A stretch of 64,000 bases of DNA from CAYPIE01 sp964410665 (GTDB taxonomy: Bacteria > Planctomycetota > Planctomycetia > Gemmatales > Gemmataceae). Location: assembly GCA_964410665.1 (NCBI GenBank), contig CAYPIE010000021.1, forward strand, positions 1-64,000. The letters run 5' to 3'. Made by a program: the position numbers and the translations under genes. This document shows positions 44,766 to 53,536 of this stretch, one piece after another. Position 1 is the stretch's first letter. Every line of letters starts with the position of its first letter. The notes beneath the pieces are model-generated. The model made no database searches and was not told where the DNA came from. It was given only the letters and a program-made list of their open reading frames with translations.

Positions 44766-45805
44766 CGGAAGAGCACCTCGCCTAACACCGGAGCAACCCG
44801 CTCGGGGGTCAACTCGTCCATACAACTTTGATGAGAACAGATACGTTGATAACTTCCGTGACAGTCTACGCGGGTTGCTATCGGCCCGAGCCGCAGGCCA
44901 TAGGGTCCATGGCGTTCAACCCGGGTACAGGTGTAGGGCGCAACGACGGGCTTGCCTAGGGCAGTCGCCAGATGCAATGGACCGCTATCGTTCGCGAAGA
45001 CAAGGTCGGCCGCAGCCAGAATCGCCACCAGCTGGGCCAGTGTCGTCTGACCAGCCAGGTCTACGGCTGCCCTAGTGGGAAGGTTCCTCATGACCTCCTG
45101 AGTAATCGACCGCTCCTCACGAGCACCGATCAACAGGGAGGTACCGCCGACCAATCCATGGGTGCGCTGAATGAGCTGTGCAAAATGCTCTGGCGGCCAA
45201 CGCTTGGTCTGCCAGCGGGCTCCGGGGGCCACAACGACCCAGGGCCGCGGTACGCCGCGGAGTCGTTCGGCCAACCAAACCCTTGCTTGAGACTGCACGG
45301 GCACAAAAAACCGCTTAGGCAGATGTCCCACCCCAAATGCCTCGGCCACCCGCCAGCAACGGTCCACGGCATGCAACGTCTGCGGAGCATCGACCAGATC
45401 AGTGTAGAATGTCCGGCTCCCTTCCCGGGCCTGCCTTAAGCCGACCCGACGCTGAGCCCCGGTCCAGCCGGTCATGAGCCCGCTACGCAACAAGCCCTGC
45501 AGATCGACCACTAAGTCGAATTCGCCTCGGCGTAAATCGGCAGTCAGCTCGTACAGGTGACTTAGACCCGAGACGAAGCCAGAGCGAAATGGTTTGCGCT
45601 CGAAGGGGAAGACAGCATTCAGGTCCGGATTCCCCTCAAGCAAGACCCGGTAGGCGGCATTCACTAGCCAGGTGATCTGTGCCTGCGGATAACGCTGTCG
45701 CAGTGCCGCCAGCACTGGCAAAGCATGCACGATGTCGCCCAGAGCGCTGGGCTTGAGCAACAGGATCCGCTCAGCCGGGTACTCAGCCAGACTCACTCGG
45801 GGCAT
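44738..45805 (-). CDS. Glycosyltransferase family 9 (heptosyltransferase-like)
   Basis: 355 residues. It opens with RILLLKPSALGDIVHALPVL, the GT9 N-terminal loop, followed by LVVDLQGLLRSGLMTGW. The C-terminal donor domain has WVVVAPGARWQTKRWPPEHF and FANDSGPLHLATALGKPVV. Such enzymes add heptose to the LPS inner core (WaaC-like). It overlaps the MFS gene by 23 bases and the maf gene by 28, so the three are one operon. It suggests an LPS-type outer membrane, in line with the barrel proteins at 0.8-9.7 kb. Confidence 0.88.
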   Translation of the reverse strand: MPRVSLAEYPAERILLLKPSALGDIVHALPVLAALRQRYPQAQITWLVNAAYRVLLEGNPDLNAVFPFERKPFRSGFVSGLSHLYELTADLRRGEFDLVVDLQGLLRSGLMTGWTGAQRRVGLRQAREGSRTFYTDLVDAPQTLHAVDRCWRVAEAFGVGHLPKRFFVPVQSQARVWLAERLRGVPRPWVVVAPGARWQTKRWPPEHFAQLIQRTHGLVGGTSLLIGAREERSITQEVMRNLPTRAAVDLAGQTTLAQLVAILAAADLVFANDSGPLHLATALGKPVVAPYTCTRVERHGPYGLRLGPIATRVDCHGSYQRICSHQSCMDELTPERVAPVLGEVLFRWQSTCRSA

Positions 45806-47132
45806 CGTTGGTTTCCTTCAACGGCTCGGCAACCGGATCGTGCTGGACTCGTGGCACCAGCGTGAGCACAAATAGCAACACACTCCCCGCGACGACGTAG
45901 GGCAACACGTGCGCGGTGTTCTCCAGTGGGAACAGGGTCAGGCCCACCATTGGCCCACCGATCCGGGCAAGGGCGTTAAAAGCTTGGTTGACACCGAGCA
46001 CCTCGCCCTGGCGGTTGGGATCACTACGCCGCGAGATCAGGCCCTGAACCGAAGGGGTGGTGAAGGCAAAGCCACACACCGCCACGGTCAGGGCGACCCG
46101 GAAGCCACCGAGCAGATAGGTATCGTTCGACAGAGAGCCGTCGGTGAGTGCGGCCACCACTGCCAAGCCGACGATCCCGGCAAACATCAAAAACACACCG
46201 AGGCGGACAAAGGTGACTTCGCTGGAGCGTCGGATCAGACCCCGATAGACCCCCTGAGCCATCATGAGCACAAACCCGACGTAGGCGAAGACTAAAAAGT
46301 TGTCGGCATCGGCATAGCCGAAGGACTCGGTCAACAGGGCGAGCGTCGCCTCGAAGTTGGCGAAGGCGAAGGTGCCGAGGGTGGCGATCGCCACCAGTAG
46401 GCCCACGGTAGGGGTCTGCAGGGTCGAGAGTAGCTTGCGGAAGCCCGGACGACCGCGGTGTCCGGCTGGTGCGTCGGTCTGCCGGGTTTCCGGCAACAGG
46501 ATCACCGCCAGGACTAGAGCGATCAGCGACAAGCCTGCCGCGACCAGGCCGACCCCAGCACGCGAGTCGGGATACCAGGTCAAGGCAGCGTAAGCAACCA
46601 GTGGCCCGAAGGTGAAGCCGATACCGAAGGCTGCGCCGATGAGGGCCATGCCGCGGGCACGTTGCTCAGGCGGGGTACAGTCGGCAATGACCGCCTGGGC
46701 GGTGCCGATGGTAGCACCGCTGATTCCGGCCCCGACCCGAGACAGCAGGATCAGGCTCAAGGCCAACCAGGCCTGGGCCGGCGACAGATCGGTAGCAAAA
46801 GCGAACAAAGTATAAAACACGACCGAGCCAGCCAGGCCAATCAAAAGGATTGGCCGTCGGCCGAACCGGTCGGAAAGCCGCCCCCAAATCGGGGCAAAAA
46901 TCAATTGCATCAGTGAAAATGATGTGTACAAAATGCCAATAATCGCCCCCCCGACGGCATTGGGGACGCGGGTCAGATAATCATCGGCGTAGCGGGGTAA
47001 CAGCGGCAAAACGATGCCAAATCCCAACAGGTCGATGAACACGACCACAAACACAATAAGCAGTGCAGACTTGGGCGGCCCGGACGGTGTGTTGGCATCA
47101 GAGGAGTTCGAGACAGTGGGTTCAGCAGTCAT
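45783..47132 (-). CDS. MFS transporter, TCR/Tet-like
   Basis: 449 residues with twelve predicted helices. The loop 2-3 motif GRLSDRFGRRPILLIG and the early VVVFIDLLGFGIVLPLLPRY place it in the drug:proton antiporter group that includes TetA. Motif C-like GIGFTFGPLVAYAAL lies in helix 5. Substrate cannot be told from sequence; many planctomycete members are annotated as tetracycline-like but unproven. First gene of the operon with the glycosyltransferase and maf. Confidence 0.85.
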   Translation of the reverse strand: MTAEPTVSNSSDANTPSGPPKSALLIVFVVVFIDLLGFGIVLPLLPRYADDYLTRVPNAVGGAIIGILYTSFSLMQLIFAPIWGRLSDRFGRRPILLIGLAGSVVFYTLFAFATDLSPAQAWLALSLILLSRVGAGISGATIGTAQAVIADCTPPEQRARGMALIGAAFGIGFTFGPLVAYAALTWYPDSRAGVGLVAAGLSLIALVLAVILLPETRQTDAPAGHRGRPGFRKLLSTLQTPTVGLLVAIATLGTFAFANFEATLALLTESFGYADADNFLVFAYVGFVLMMAQGVYRGLIRRSSEVTFVRLGVFLMFAGIVGLAVVAALTDGSLSNDTYLLGGFRVALTVAVCGFAFTTPSVQGLISRRSDPNRQGEVLGVNQAFNALARIGGPMVGLTLFPLENTAHVLPYVVAGSVLLFVLTLVPRVQHDPVAEPLKETNDAPSESG

Positions 47133-47307
47133 AATGGCTCACTATTCGATCGGCCCACATGGGCATCACTGGTACATCCGGTATCTCTGGCAACTCCGTT
47201 GGGGGATTTTCCCCATCGGCACCGCACGACGAGTTGACCACCCGGTTTTTCTGCGGCACGCTTGGTCATTGAATTTCTCTGCTGGCAGTACGCAAGGATG
47301 ACCCCGC

Positions 47308-48138
47308 ATGGCCAGCCCCGCACTCGCCGCCCGACGACTACCCTCCCGCGTCAAGACCGATACGGCTTTCCTGGTGCTGGACACGGAGAGCATTCCGGAT
47401 GGCCAGCTTCTGCGCTCGGTTAAGTATGCCGATGAGCCGGAACTGACGCCAGAGGAAGCGATTGCTCGGGCTCAAGCGGAGGCTCGGGCCAACTCGGTGA
47501 CCCAGTCAGATTTTTTGCCGCTCACCTTTCAGATTCCCATTGCTATTTGTGTTCTTCGGGTCGGATACGACTTCGGTCTACAGAATTTTGCCTGTCTGGA
47601 TGCTCCACAGTTTCGAACTCGTGAGGTAGTGCGACAGTTTTGGCGTGGCGTGGATCATTATCAGGCGAAATTGGTGACCTTCAATGGCCGGGGCTTTGAC
47701 ATGCCACTCTTGGAGCTGGCAGCCTTTCGCTATGGCTTGGCCGCGCCTTACTACTACATGCATAGCCGGCATCGCTTCGGCGGTCCCCTGGATCTGCTCG
47801 ATTGGCTGACCAATTTTGGTGCCTGCCGGTTGACCGGTGGCCTGAACTTGTTGGCCAAACTGCTCGGCAAACCGGGAAAAATGGATGTGGCCGGCGATCA
47901 GGTGTATCGCCTGTACCAAGAAGGAAAATTACGCGAAATCAACGACTATTGTCTGTGTGACACCCTGGATACCTATTTTGTCTTCCTCCGCACCCGCGTG
48001 CTCACCGGCGATATTTCCGCGCACCAAGAACGCCAGTTGATCGATCGCGCCATCGACTTCTTGACCGCCCGGCGACAAGATCATCCAGCGCTGCACGCGT
48101 ATTTGGCTGCCTGGACCGAACCCGCGCTGGATTTCTGA
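47308..48138 (+). CDS. Predicted 3'-5' exonuclease, PolB-like (DnaQ fold)
   Basis: 276 residues. Exo I is FLVLDTESIPDGQLL (D and E ligands), Exo II is LVTFNGRGFDMPLLELAAF, and Exo III is DYCLCDTLDTYFVFLRTRVL with the final Asp. This is the stand-alone exonuclease family related to the proofreading domain of DNA polymerase B. It has no polymerase part, as usual. The substrate is unknown. Transcribed divergently from the MFS operon. Confidence 0.87.
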   Translation: MASPALAARRLPSRVKTDTAFLVLDTESIPDGQLLRSVKYADEPELTPEEAIARAQAEARANSVTQSDFLPLTFQIPIAICVLRVGYDFGLQNFACLDAPQFRTREVVRQFWRGVDHYQAKLVTFNGRGFDMPLLELAAFRYGLAAPYYYMHSRHRFGGPLDLLDWLTNFGACRLTGGLNLLAKLLGKPGKMDVAGDQVYRLYQEGKLREINDYCLCDTLDTYFVFLRTRVLTGDISAHQERQLIDRAIDFLTARRQDHPALHAYLAAWTEPALDF

Positions 48139-48388
48139 AGCCGCTCGGCGAACACACCTTGCAGCCATGAGCGTTTCTGCCACCTCGAAACATTTCTTTG
48201 GAAGTTCACCTCGACGCGGCAGGTCCACCCCCATATATCGACTGCGTTGTGATCTCGCACGAGCGATCCTTTGACCTTGATCGCTGGAACTGAAGAGGCA
48301 GACTCCCCTCCTGGTGGCTTCGTCCCGAAGCCTAAGTAGGCGGCCGATCCTGTTTCAGCCCAGATACAACATCCTGGAGATATGGACG

Positions 48389-49939
48389 ATGGCAACGCTG
48401 ACACAGCAGATCGTGATCGTGGGAGGCGGAACCGCCGGCTGGTTATCGGCTCTGCATATCAAGAGCTCGCTTGGGGACGGGGCCCAGGTGACGCTCATCG
48501 AGTCGCCCGATGTGCCGACGATCGGAGTCGGTGAGGGGACCCAGCCTACGCTGCGCGTTCAGTTGCATACGCTCCGGGTGGAGGAAGATGAACTGTTGAG
48601 GCATTGTGGTGCTTCATTTAAGAATGGGATACGCTTCGTTGATTGGTGTCGGGGAACAGGGCCGAGCGAGTATCTTCACCCGTTCTTTTCCGGGCCGACC
48701 GGGCAGGACCGCTCCCCATACGCCGATCATCACCTCTGGCTTGCCTTGCAACAACTTGGCCAGGTCCGGCCCGATACTCTGGCCGATGCCTGCTTTGCCG
48801 AGTCGGTTTTGATCCGCCAGCAGCGGGCTCCGATCGGTCTCCAGGATGGCAAACGCTTGCCCAACCCAGTTGCGAACTATGCCTACCATATCGATGCCGC
48901 CCAACTTGGACTCTATCTGCGCAAGCTAGCCATCCAGCGTGGCGTCATCCATGCTCAGGACTATGTCGAGGGCGTTCGCCGCAATGACCACGGGGACATT
49001 GTCGCCGTGCAAACCCGGAACCAAGGAGAGATCCCGGGCGACTTTTTCGTCGATTGTAGCGGGTTTCATCGCCTGCTCATTGGCCAACTTGCCGACGACT
49101 TTGTCGATTTCTCTCCCTGTTTACTTAACGACCGAGCGGTGACCGCCCGGATTCCCTACAACGAGGACCGACCGCAATCGATACACTCGTGCACGACATC
49201 AACGGCCATGCCCCACGGCTGGATCTGGGAAGTCCCCCTCCGGGATCGGGTCGGCATGGGCTATGTCTATTCCAGCCAGTTTGTCAGCGACGAGGAAGCC
49301 CGACGCACCTTCGTGGAGTTCATTGGCCATGAACCCGCGCAAACCAATCTGATTCGCTTCCAAAGTGGTTACTATCGGCAACAGTGGAATAACAACTGTG
49401 TGGCCATCGGTCTTTCCGGGGGCTTCATCGAACCGCTGGAAGCCACCGGCATCGCCTTGATCACTTACTCGCTGTTTCGCTTACTCGAGCTCTGGCCCAC
49501 TGGGGACCACGCACCCGTCCTCCGCGATCGCTTCAATTCTCTGATGGGGCGATCGTATGAATGGATTCGCGACTTTATTGTCATGCACTATTGCCTCAGT
49601 CAGCGTGACGATACCCCCTACTGGCAGGCAGTCCGCCAACCCGAGGCGATCCCGGATTCATTGCAGAACCAACTGGAGATGTTCCGGCACAACTGGCCAT
49701 TCGGCGATTCGGCGAACGAGGGCGCTGTCTTTCATCTGCCCAACATCTCGCATGCTTGCGTTTTGGCAGGCTTTCATTATTTCCCCCATCATCCCAACGC
49801 CTACATTCTGGGTCTGCCTGCGGAGAATTTGACTCAGAAGTTGGCTCCAACCACCAAACGGGTACAAACCATTGCCCAGGTGTGTCCGGACCATCGCGCC
49901 TATCTCGACTGGCTTAATGGCACGTCAACCCATTTTTAA
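48389..49939 (+). CDS. Flavin-dependent (tryptophan-type) halogenase
   Basis: 516 residues from ATG 48389, with GGAG 9 bases upstream. The FAD loop is IVIVGGGTAGWLSALHIK. The catalytic lysine lies in GASFKNGIRFVDWC, and the halogenase motif appears as GWIWEVPLRDR (WxWxIP with Val for Ile). SGGFIEPLEATGIALI near residue 350 is also typical. Such enzymes make hypohalous acid that is guided to an aromatic or phenolic substrate. They need a separate flavin reductase, not adjacent here (the OYE and nitroreductase genes in the window are not obvious partners). No biosynthetic cluster surrounds it, so the substrate is unknown. Confidence 0.88.
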   Translation: MATLTQQIVIVGGGTAGWLSALHIKSSLGDGAQVTLIESPDVPTIGVGEGTQPTLRVQLHTLRVEEDELLRHCGASFKNGIRFVDWCRGTGPSEYLHPFFSGPTGQDRSPYADHHLWLALQQLGQVRPDTLADACFAESVLIRQQRAPIGLQDGKRLPNPVANYAYHIDAAQLGLYLRKLAIQRGVIHAQDYVEGVRRNDHGDIVAVQTRNQGEIPGDFFVDCSGFHRLLIGQLADDFVDFSPCLLNDRAVTARIPYNEDRPQSIHSCTTSTAMPHGWIWEVPLRDRVGMGYVYSSQFVSDEEARRTFVEFIGHEPAQTNLIRFQSGYYRQQWNNNCVAIGLSGGFIEPLEATGIALITYSLFRLLELWPTGDHAPVLRDRFNSLMGRSYEWIRDFIVMHYCLSQRDDTPYWQAVRQPEAIPDSLQNQLEMFRHNWPFGDSANEGAVFHLPNISHACVLAGFHYFPHHPNAYILGLPAENLTQKLAPTTKRVQTIAQVCPDHRAYLDWLNGTSTHF

Positions 49940-50324
49940 CCGCAGAATCGCCCTCAAGCGGCTTGCGATGCAGCCGATGCGACCTGGCAAGACAATCGCG
50001 TTGCTGCTTGTCTGGGCTGCTTTGTAGGCTGGGCATCGTCGACTGGGTCGGTCTCGGGTCGGCAATGGCATTCCACCGTGCGACCCCGTCACTCGTCCTC
50101 ACGCGCTACGAAGCCGTCGAGCAAACTGCCGAACAACTTTCGAGGTGTCATTCCTCGCCCACCCATTTGGCTACAAACCCCTTCCTCAGATAGATTCACC
50201 CCTCGGATCACTGTCAAGGAATGGCGACGCTCCTGGCAAATCGAGGCAAATTCCGGGACAACTTTGGTTGCTGGCTGCATTGAATAGGTAGTGCAACCTG
50301 TTGCTTTGGCTGAGGTCCGGTTGG
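49940..50324. other. Intergenic stretch without a recognised gene
   Basis: 385 bases between the halogenase and the first sigma-factor gene. Short open frames on both strands have no signals or family features. The right end supplies the ribosome site GAGGT for ATG 50325. No repeat, RNA gene or terminator is evident. Confidence 0.5.
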
Positions 50325-51890
50325 ATGGCGGAACCGACTCTACTTTTGGCTTACTTGGAACGCGCATGGTCAGCGCAACGCAGCGACGCCGATCTACTCG
50401 CGGCCATCGCCGAGCGCAAAGATACCGTGGCGTTTACCGAGGTCGTACGCCGGTATGGCCCGCTGGTCCTGGGCGTGTGCCGCCGGCTGCTACGTCAGCC
50501 GGCGGACGCCGAGGATGCTTTTCAATCGACCTTCCTGGTCCTTGCCCAGAAGGCGGCGAGCCTTGGCGACAAGCCCCAGCTGGCCGGCTGGTTGCACACG
50601 GTGGCCCGGCGGACCGCGTTGCGGGCCCGGCAACGGTGCCAGCACCGGGCGCAAGCGGGGGACTTGCTTGAGCATGTCCAGGCCCGGAACGCTGCCGACT
50701 TAGTCGAGCAGGGTGAACTGCGTCTGGAGTTGGACAACGCAGTCGCAGGCCTGCCCGAGCGCTACCGTCAGGTGGTGCTGTGTTGCCTGTTTGGCGGAGC
50801 CAGCCGGGCCCAGGCTGCGGCCGAGTTGGGACTGTCCGAAGGGACCCTCTCCTCGCGGCTGGCCCGCGGCCGCCGGCTACTTCGCACCCGGCTGTTGCGG
50901 CGAGGCATCACGCTGGGCGCCTTGCCGCCTTCCGCGGCGATATCAGGTTGTTTGTTGGCCCAAACGCAGGGTGTGTTCCGTGTCTATGGCTTGACCGGCT
51001 CGGCCGGACTGCCGACCGGGGTGGCAGGCCTTACTCAGGGAGTGTTAGTAACCATGCAGCTCAAGTTGTTCAAGAAATTTGCCCTGGTTGGGGTGTTGCT
51101 CCTGACCGGCCTCGGCTTCGGCGGCTGGATCACCGCCCAGGCACCCAACGCCCCCCGCGCTGCGTCGCCCCCGCTGCCGTCCCCTGCCACCCCCCGGAAT
51201 CCGTCCGAAGACCAAGAAGAGCTCCGGCTAGGGCGGACCTACACCCAGCCCCTGCAGGACCCACTACGCCGCCTGCACGAGCAGGTTCGGAGGCTTGAGG
51301 AAGAGGCGACCCAGCTCCGGGACCAATCCGAGCGACTTCAAAAGCGGGCGAGTGCGATCCGCGATGCCGTCGGTTCGATACGGGCTGGCTTGGGCGAATC
51401 GATGCCGCCGTTTCCGACCCGGGCTCGGCTTCACGACGCGCAGCAGCCGTTTCGTATTCGGCAGCCCATTGCCCAACCGAACGAGCCGCAAAAGGATCCC
51501 CGACCATCCGAGCAGACCGCTCGGATCATCCCCCTGCAGACCGCCGATGCCAAGGAGGTGGCAAGGCTCGTGGGCAGCATATTTATCGGCTCGAATGCCG
51601 AGATCATCCCGGTCGAGCAAGACAACGCCCTGTACCTGCGTGGCCCGAAAGACCTTGTGGCCGATGCAATCAAGCTCGCTACGGCTCTTGATCGGGCGGG
51701 GGAGAGGACAGAACTTCCCCCGGTAGAACCCGGTAGAGCTCCGAGGCGGCCCACACCGCCCAGCATTCCTGAGCTAGACAGCTCGAAGACCCTGCTACCG
51801 AGACCGCCGACTCCAACAACTGCGAAACCTGCCGCCGAGTCGCCGCTGCCTCCTACGGGAAGCCCCAGGGGCGGGAACGAAGCACCATAA
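50325..51890 (+). CDS. ECF sigma factor with membrane helix, coiled coil and secretin-N-like domain
   Basis: 521 residues from ATG 50325 (GAGGT 8 bases upstream). Residues 1-200 are an ECF sigma factor: region 2 with YGPLVLGVCRRLL and DAEDAFQSTFLVLAQKA, region 4 with LPERYRQVVLCCLFGG and LGLSEGTLSSRLARGRRLL. A linker leads to MQLKLFKKFALVGVLLLTGL, one membrane helix (about 250-270). A coiled coil (RLHEQVRRLEEEATQLRDQ) follows. Residues 399-457 resemble the short secretin N (NolW-type) domain: RIIPLQTADAKEVARLVGSI and DNALYLRGPKDLVADAI. The tail is Pro-rich. This implies a membrane-tethered sigma factor with its own external domain. First of three related genes; an in-frame ATG with AGGGAG at 51054 may allow separate synthesis of the sensor part. 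Confidence 0.82.
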   Translation: MAEPTLLLAYLERAWSAQRSDADLLAAIAERKDTVAFTEVVRRYGPLVLGVCRRLLRQPADAEDAFQSTFLVLAQKAASLGDKPQLAGWLHTVARRTALRARQRCQHRAQAGDLLEHVQARNAADLVEQGELRLELDNAVAGLPERYRQVVLCCLFGGASRAQAAAELGLSEGTLSSRLARGRRLLRTRLLRRGITLGALPPSAAISGCLLAQTQGVFRVYGLTGSAGLPTGVAGLTQGVLVTMQLKLFKKFALVGVLLLTGLGFGGWITAQAPNAPRAASPPLPSPATPRNPSEDQEELRLGRTYTQPLQDPLRRLHEQVRRLEEEATQLRDQSERLQKRASAIRDAVGSIRAGLGESMPPFPTRARLHDAQQPFRIRQPIAQPNEPQKDPRPSEQTARIIPLQTADAKEVARLVGSIFIGSNAEIIPVEQDNALYLRGPKDLVADAIKLATALDRAGERTELPPVEPGRAPRRPTPPSIPELDSSKTLLPRPPTPTTAKPAAESPLPPTGSPRGGNEAP

Positions 51891-51904
51891 TCAAACGTCA
51901 TTTC

Positions 51905-51942
51905 GAAGCCCGGCCGCATGTCATGCACTTCTGCCGGGCTTC
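51905..51942 (+). terminator. Hairpin after the first ECF sigma gene
   Basis: GAAGCCCGGC (51905-51914) pairs with GCCGGGCTTC (51933-51942), a perfect 10-bp stem with an 18-base loop, 15 bases after the stop. No T-run follows. It probably ends or attenuates the first transcript, so the second sigma gene may have its own promoter. Confidence 0.6.
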
Positions 51943-52095
51943 CGATCATCCCCGCCCCCGGTCCTTGCGGGTGGGGTAACCACTGCTGAGCACTTCTTTC
52001 TGGCAACCAAATTTACATCCCGGGGACGGTTTTTCCCGCTTCGGACCATTACACCAATAGAGAGAGAGACTTTCATGCCCCTGTGAGCCTGACGG

Positions 52096-53433
52096 ATGGA
52101 CCATTCTACCCAGTTGCTGGCCCGCCTGGAGCGGGAATGCCACGCTCGTCGAACCGAGGCCGACCTGCTGGCGGCGGTCGCCGGGCAAAGCGATGCCGCG
52201 TCTTTTGCCGAGCTGGTTCGCCGCTATGGCCCACTGGTGTTCGGGGTATGCCGTCGGCTCTTAGGCCACGACGCGGATGCAGAGGATGCTTTCCAGGCCA
52301 CTTTCCTGATTCTGGCCCGCAAGGCGGGCGACCTGGGGGCCAGGCCGCAGCTGGCCGCCTGGTTACACACTGTGGCTCGGCGAACTGCATTGCATGCCCG
52401 ACAAAAACGCCGACGGGATCCCCAACCCAGCGGGTTGCTGGAGGAAGTGCTTGCCCGGGCGGCTCCCGATCCTGCCGAGCAATTTGAGCTTCGCGAGGCG
52501 TTGGACCATGCAGTCGCTTCCCTACCGAACTGCTATCGTCAGGCGGTCTTGCGGTGCCTGTTCGCTGGCTGTAGCCGGTCCGATGTGGCTGCGGAGCTTG
52601 GCCTGTCCGAAGGCACGCTTTCCTCACGTTTGGCGCGGGGTCGTCGGTTGCTCCGCGCGCAGCTGACCCGGCGGGGGATCACCTTAACCATGGTCCCCTT
52701 CACCGCGATGGTATCACGGGGTCTGTTGGCTCAGACATTGGGTCTATTTCGTGTCGATGGACTGGCGGGGTCCGCCCAGGCCTTACCGAGCGGCATTGCC
52801 TCTCTGATCCAAGGAGCGATGATGGGGATGCAACTCAATGCCATTAAACAAGTTGCGATGATTGGGATCCTGCTGTTGGGCGGACTTGGCGCGGGTGGTT
52901 GGCTGATCGCCCAAGACACCGCGAAGTCCTTTCCCGAGACTCCTGCTCAATTGATTGGCAGGGCTGCCCCTCCGAGGGAACCGGTCGAGCAACCTGTGGG
53001 AATGTCGATCGATCACGAACAGCCCGATAGCTTCGAAGAGCAGCTAAAGCGCCTGGAAGCCCAAGCCGGAGCCCTGGAAAAGAAGGCCGGAGAGCTTCGC
53101 GAGGAAATTGGTGCCATACGCCTTCACCTTCAACCTCCAAAGGTTCCTCAGGTTACCATCCCACCAAGGCATGGAATTCCCTCAACGAAGATCACGGCAC
53201 GAGTGACTGCGATCGGCAAGGACGACCTCGCCAGGATTTCAGCTGGGAGCGATGCCGGGATCCAAGTGGGCGATAATCTCGATGTTTACCGCATCGAACC
53301 AATCCCAATGTATCTAGGACGTATCCGAATCATGGAGGTACTTCCCGACAAGGCACTCGGGAGGTTGTTTTCTGAGTCCAGGCTTCAGCCCGAACTTGGC
53401 GATTGGGTGACACGATCAAAGGTCAACCCCTAA
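52096..53433 (+). CDS. ECF sigma factor with membrane helix, coiled coil and a different C-terminal domain
   Basis: 445 residues. The sigma part (1-200) is closely similar to the upstream gene (ELVRRYGPLVFGVCRRLLG, DAEDAFQATFLILARKA, LGLSEGTLSSRLARGRRLL). Region 2 and region 4 are complete. Next is MQLNAIKQVAMIGILLLGGL, one membrane helix, and a coiled coil (LKRLEAQAGALEKKAGELRE). Residues 365-445 differ from the first gene: a beta-rich unit ARVTAIGKDDLARISAGSDA and QVGDNLDVYRI, of a kind found at the ends of other planctomycete envelope proteins. An AAGGAG site and ATGs at 52819-52830 occur before the membrane helix in frame. The protein is predicted to be membrane-bound, with sigma domains in the cytoplasm. 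Confidence 0.82.
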   Translation: MDHSTQLLARLERECHARRTEADLLAAVAGQSDAASFAELVRRYGPLVFGVCRRLLGHDADAEDAFQATFLILARKAGDLGARPQLAAWLHTVARRTALHARQKRRRDPQPSGLLEEVLARAAPDPAEQFELREALDHAVASLPNCYRQAVLRCLFAGCSRSDVAAELGLSEGTLSSRLARGRRLLRAQLTRRGITLTMVPFTAMVSRGLLAQTLGLFRVDGLAGSAQALPSGIASLIQGAMMGMQLNAIKQVAMIGILLLGGLGAGGWLIAQDTAKSFPETPAQLIGRAAPPREPVEQPVGMSIDHEQPDSFEEQLKRLEAQAGALEKKAGELREEIGAIRLHLQPPKVPQVTIPPRHGIPSTKITARVTAIGKDDLARISAGSDAGIQVGDNLDVYRIEPIPMYLGRIRIMEVLPDKALGRLFSESRLQPELGDWVTRSKVNP

Positions 53434-53536
53434 TCGTCATCACTAGGGATGCCATCAGGTTTGCGAAATGTGCTGAATGACCTCGTTGCAGCGTCGCGAC
53501 CTGGACACATCGGCATTTATCGATAAGGAGTTTCTC

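Noticed and set aside
45783..47132. Tetracycline resistance gene
   Set aside because: The transporter shares family motifs with TetA, but these are common to many drug:proton antiporters; no specific evidence for tetracycline.
49963..50367. Small genes between the halogenase and the first sigma factor
   Set aside because: Several short frames on both strands, none with ribosome sites or protein-like features.
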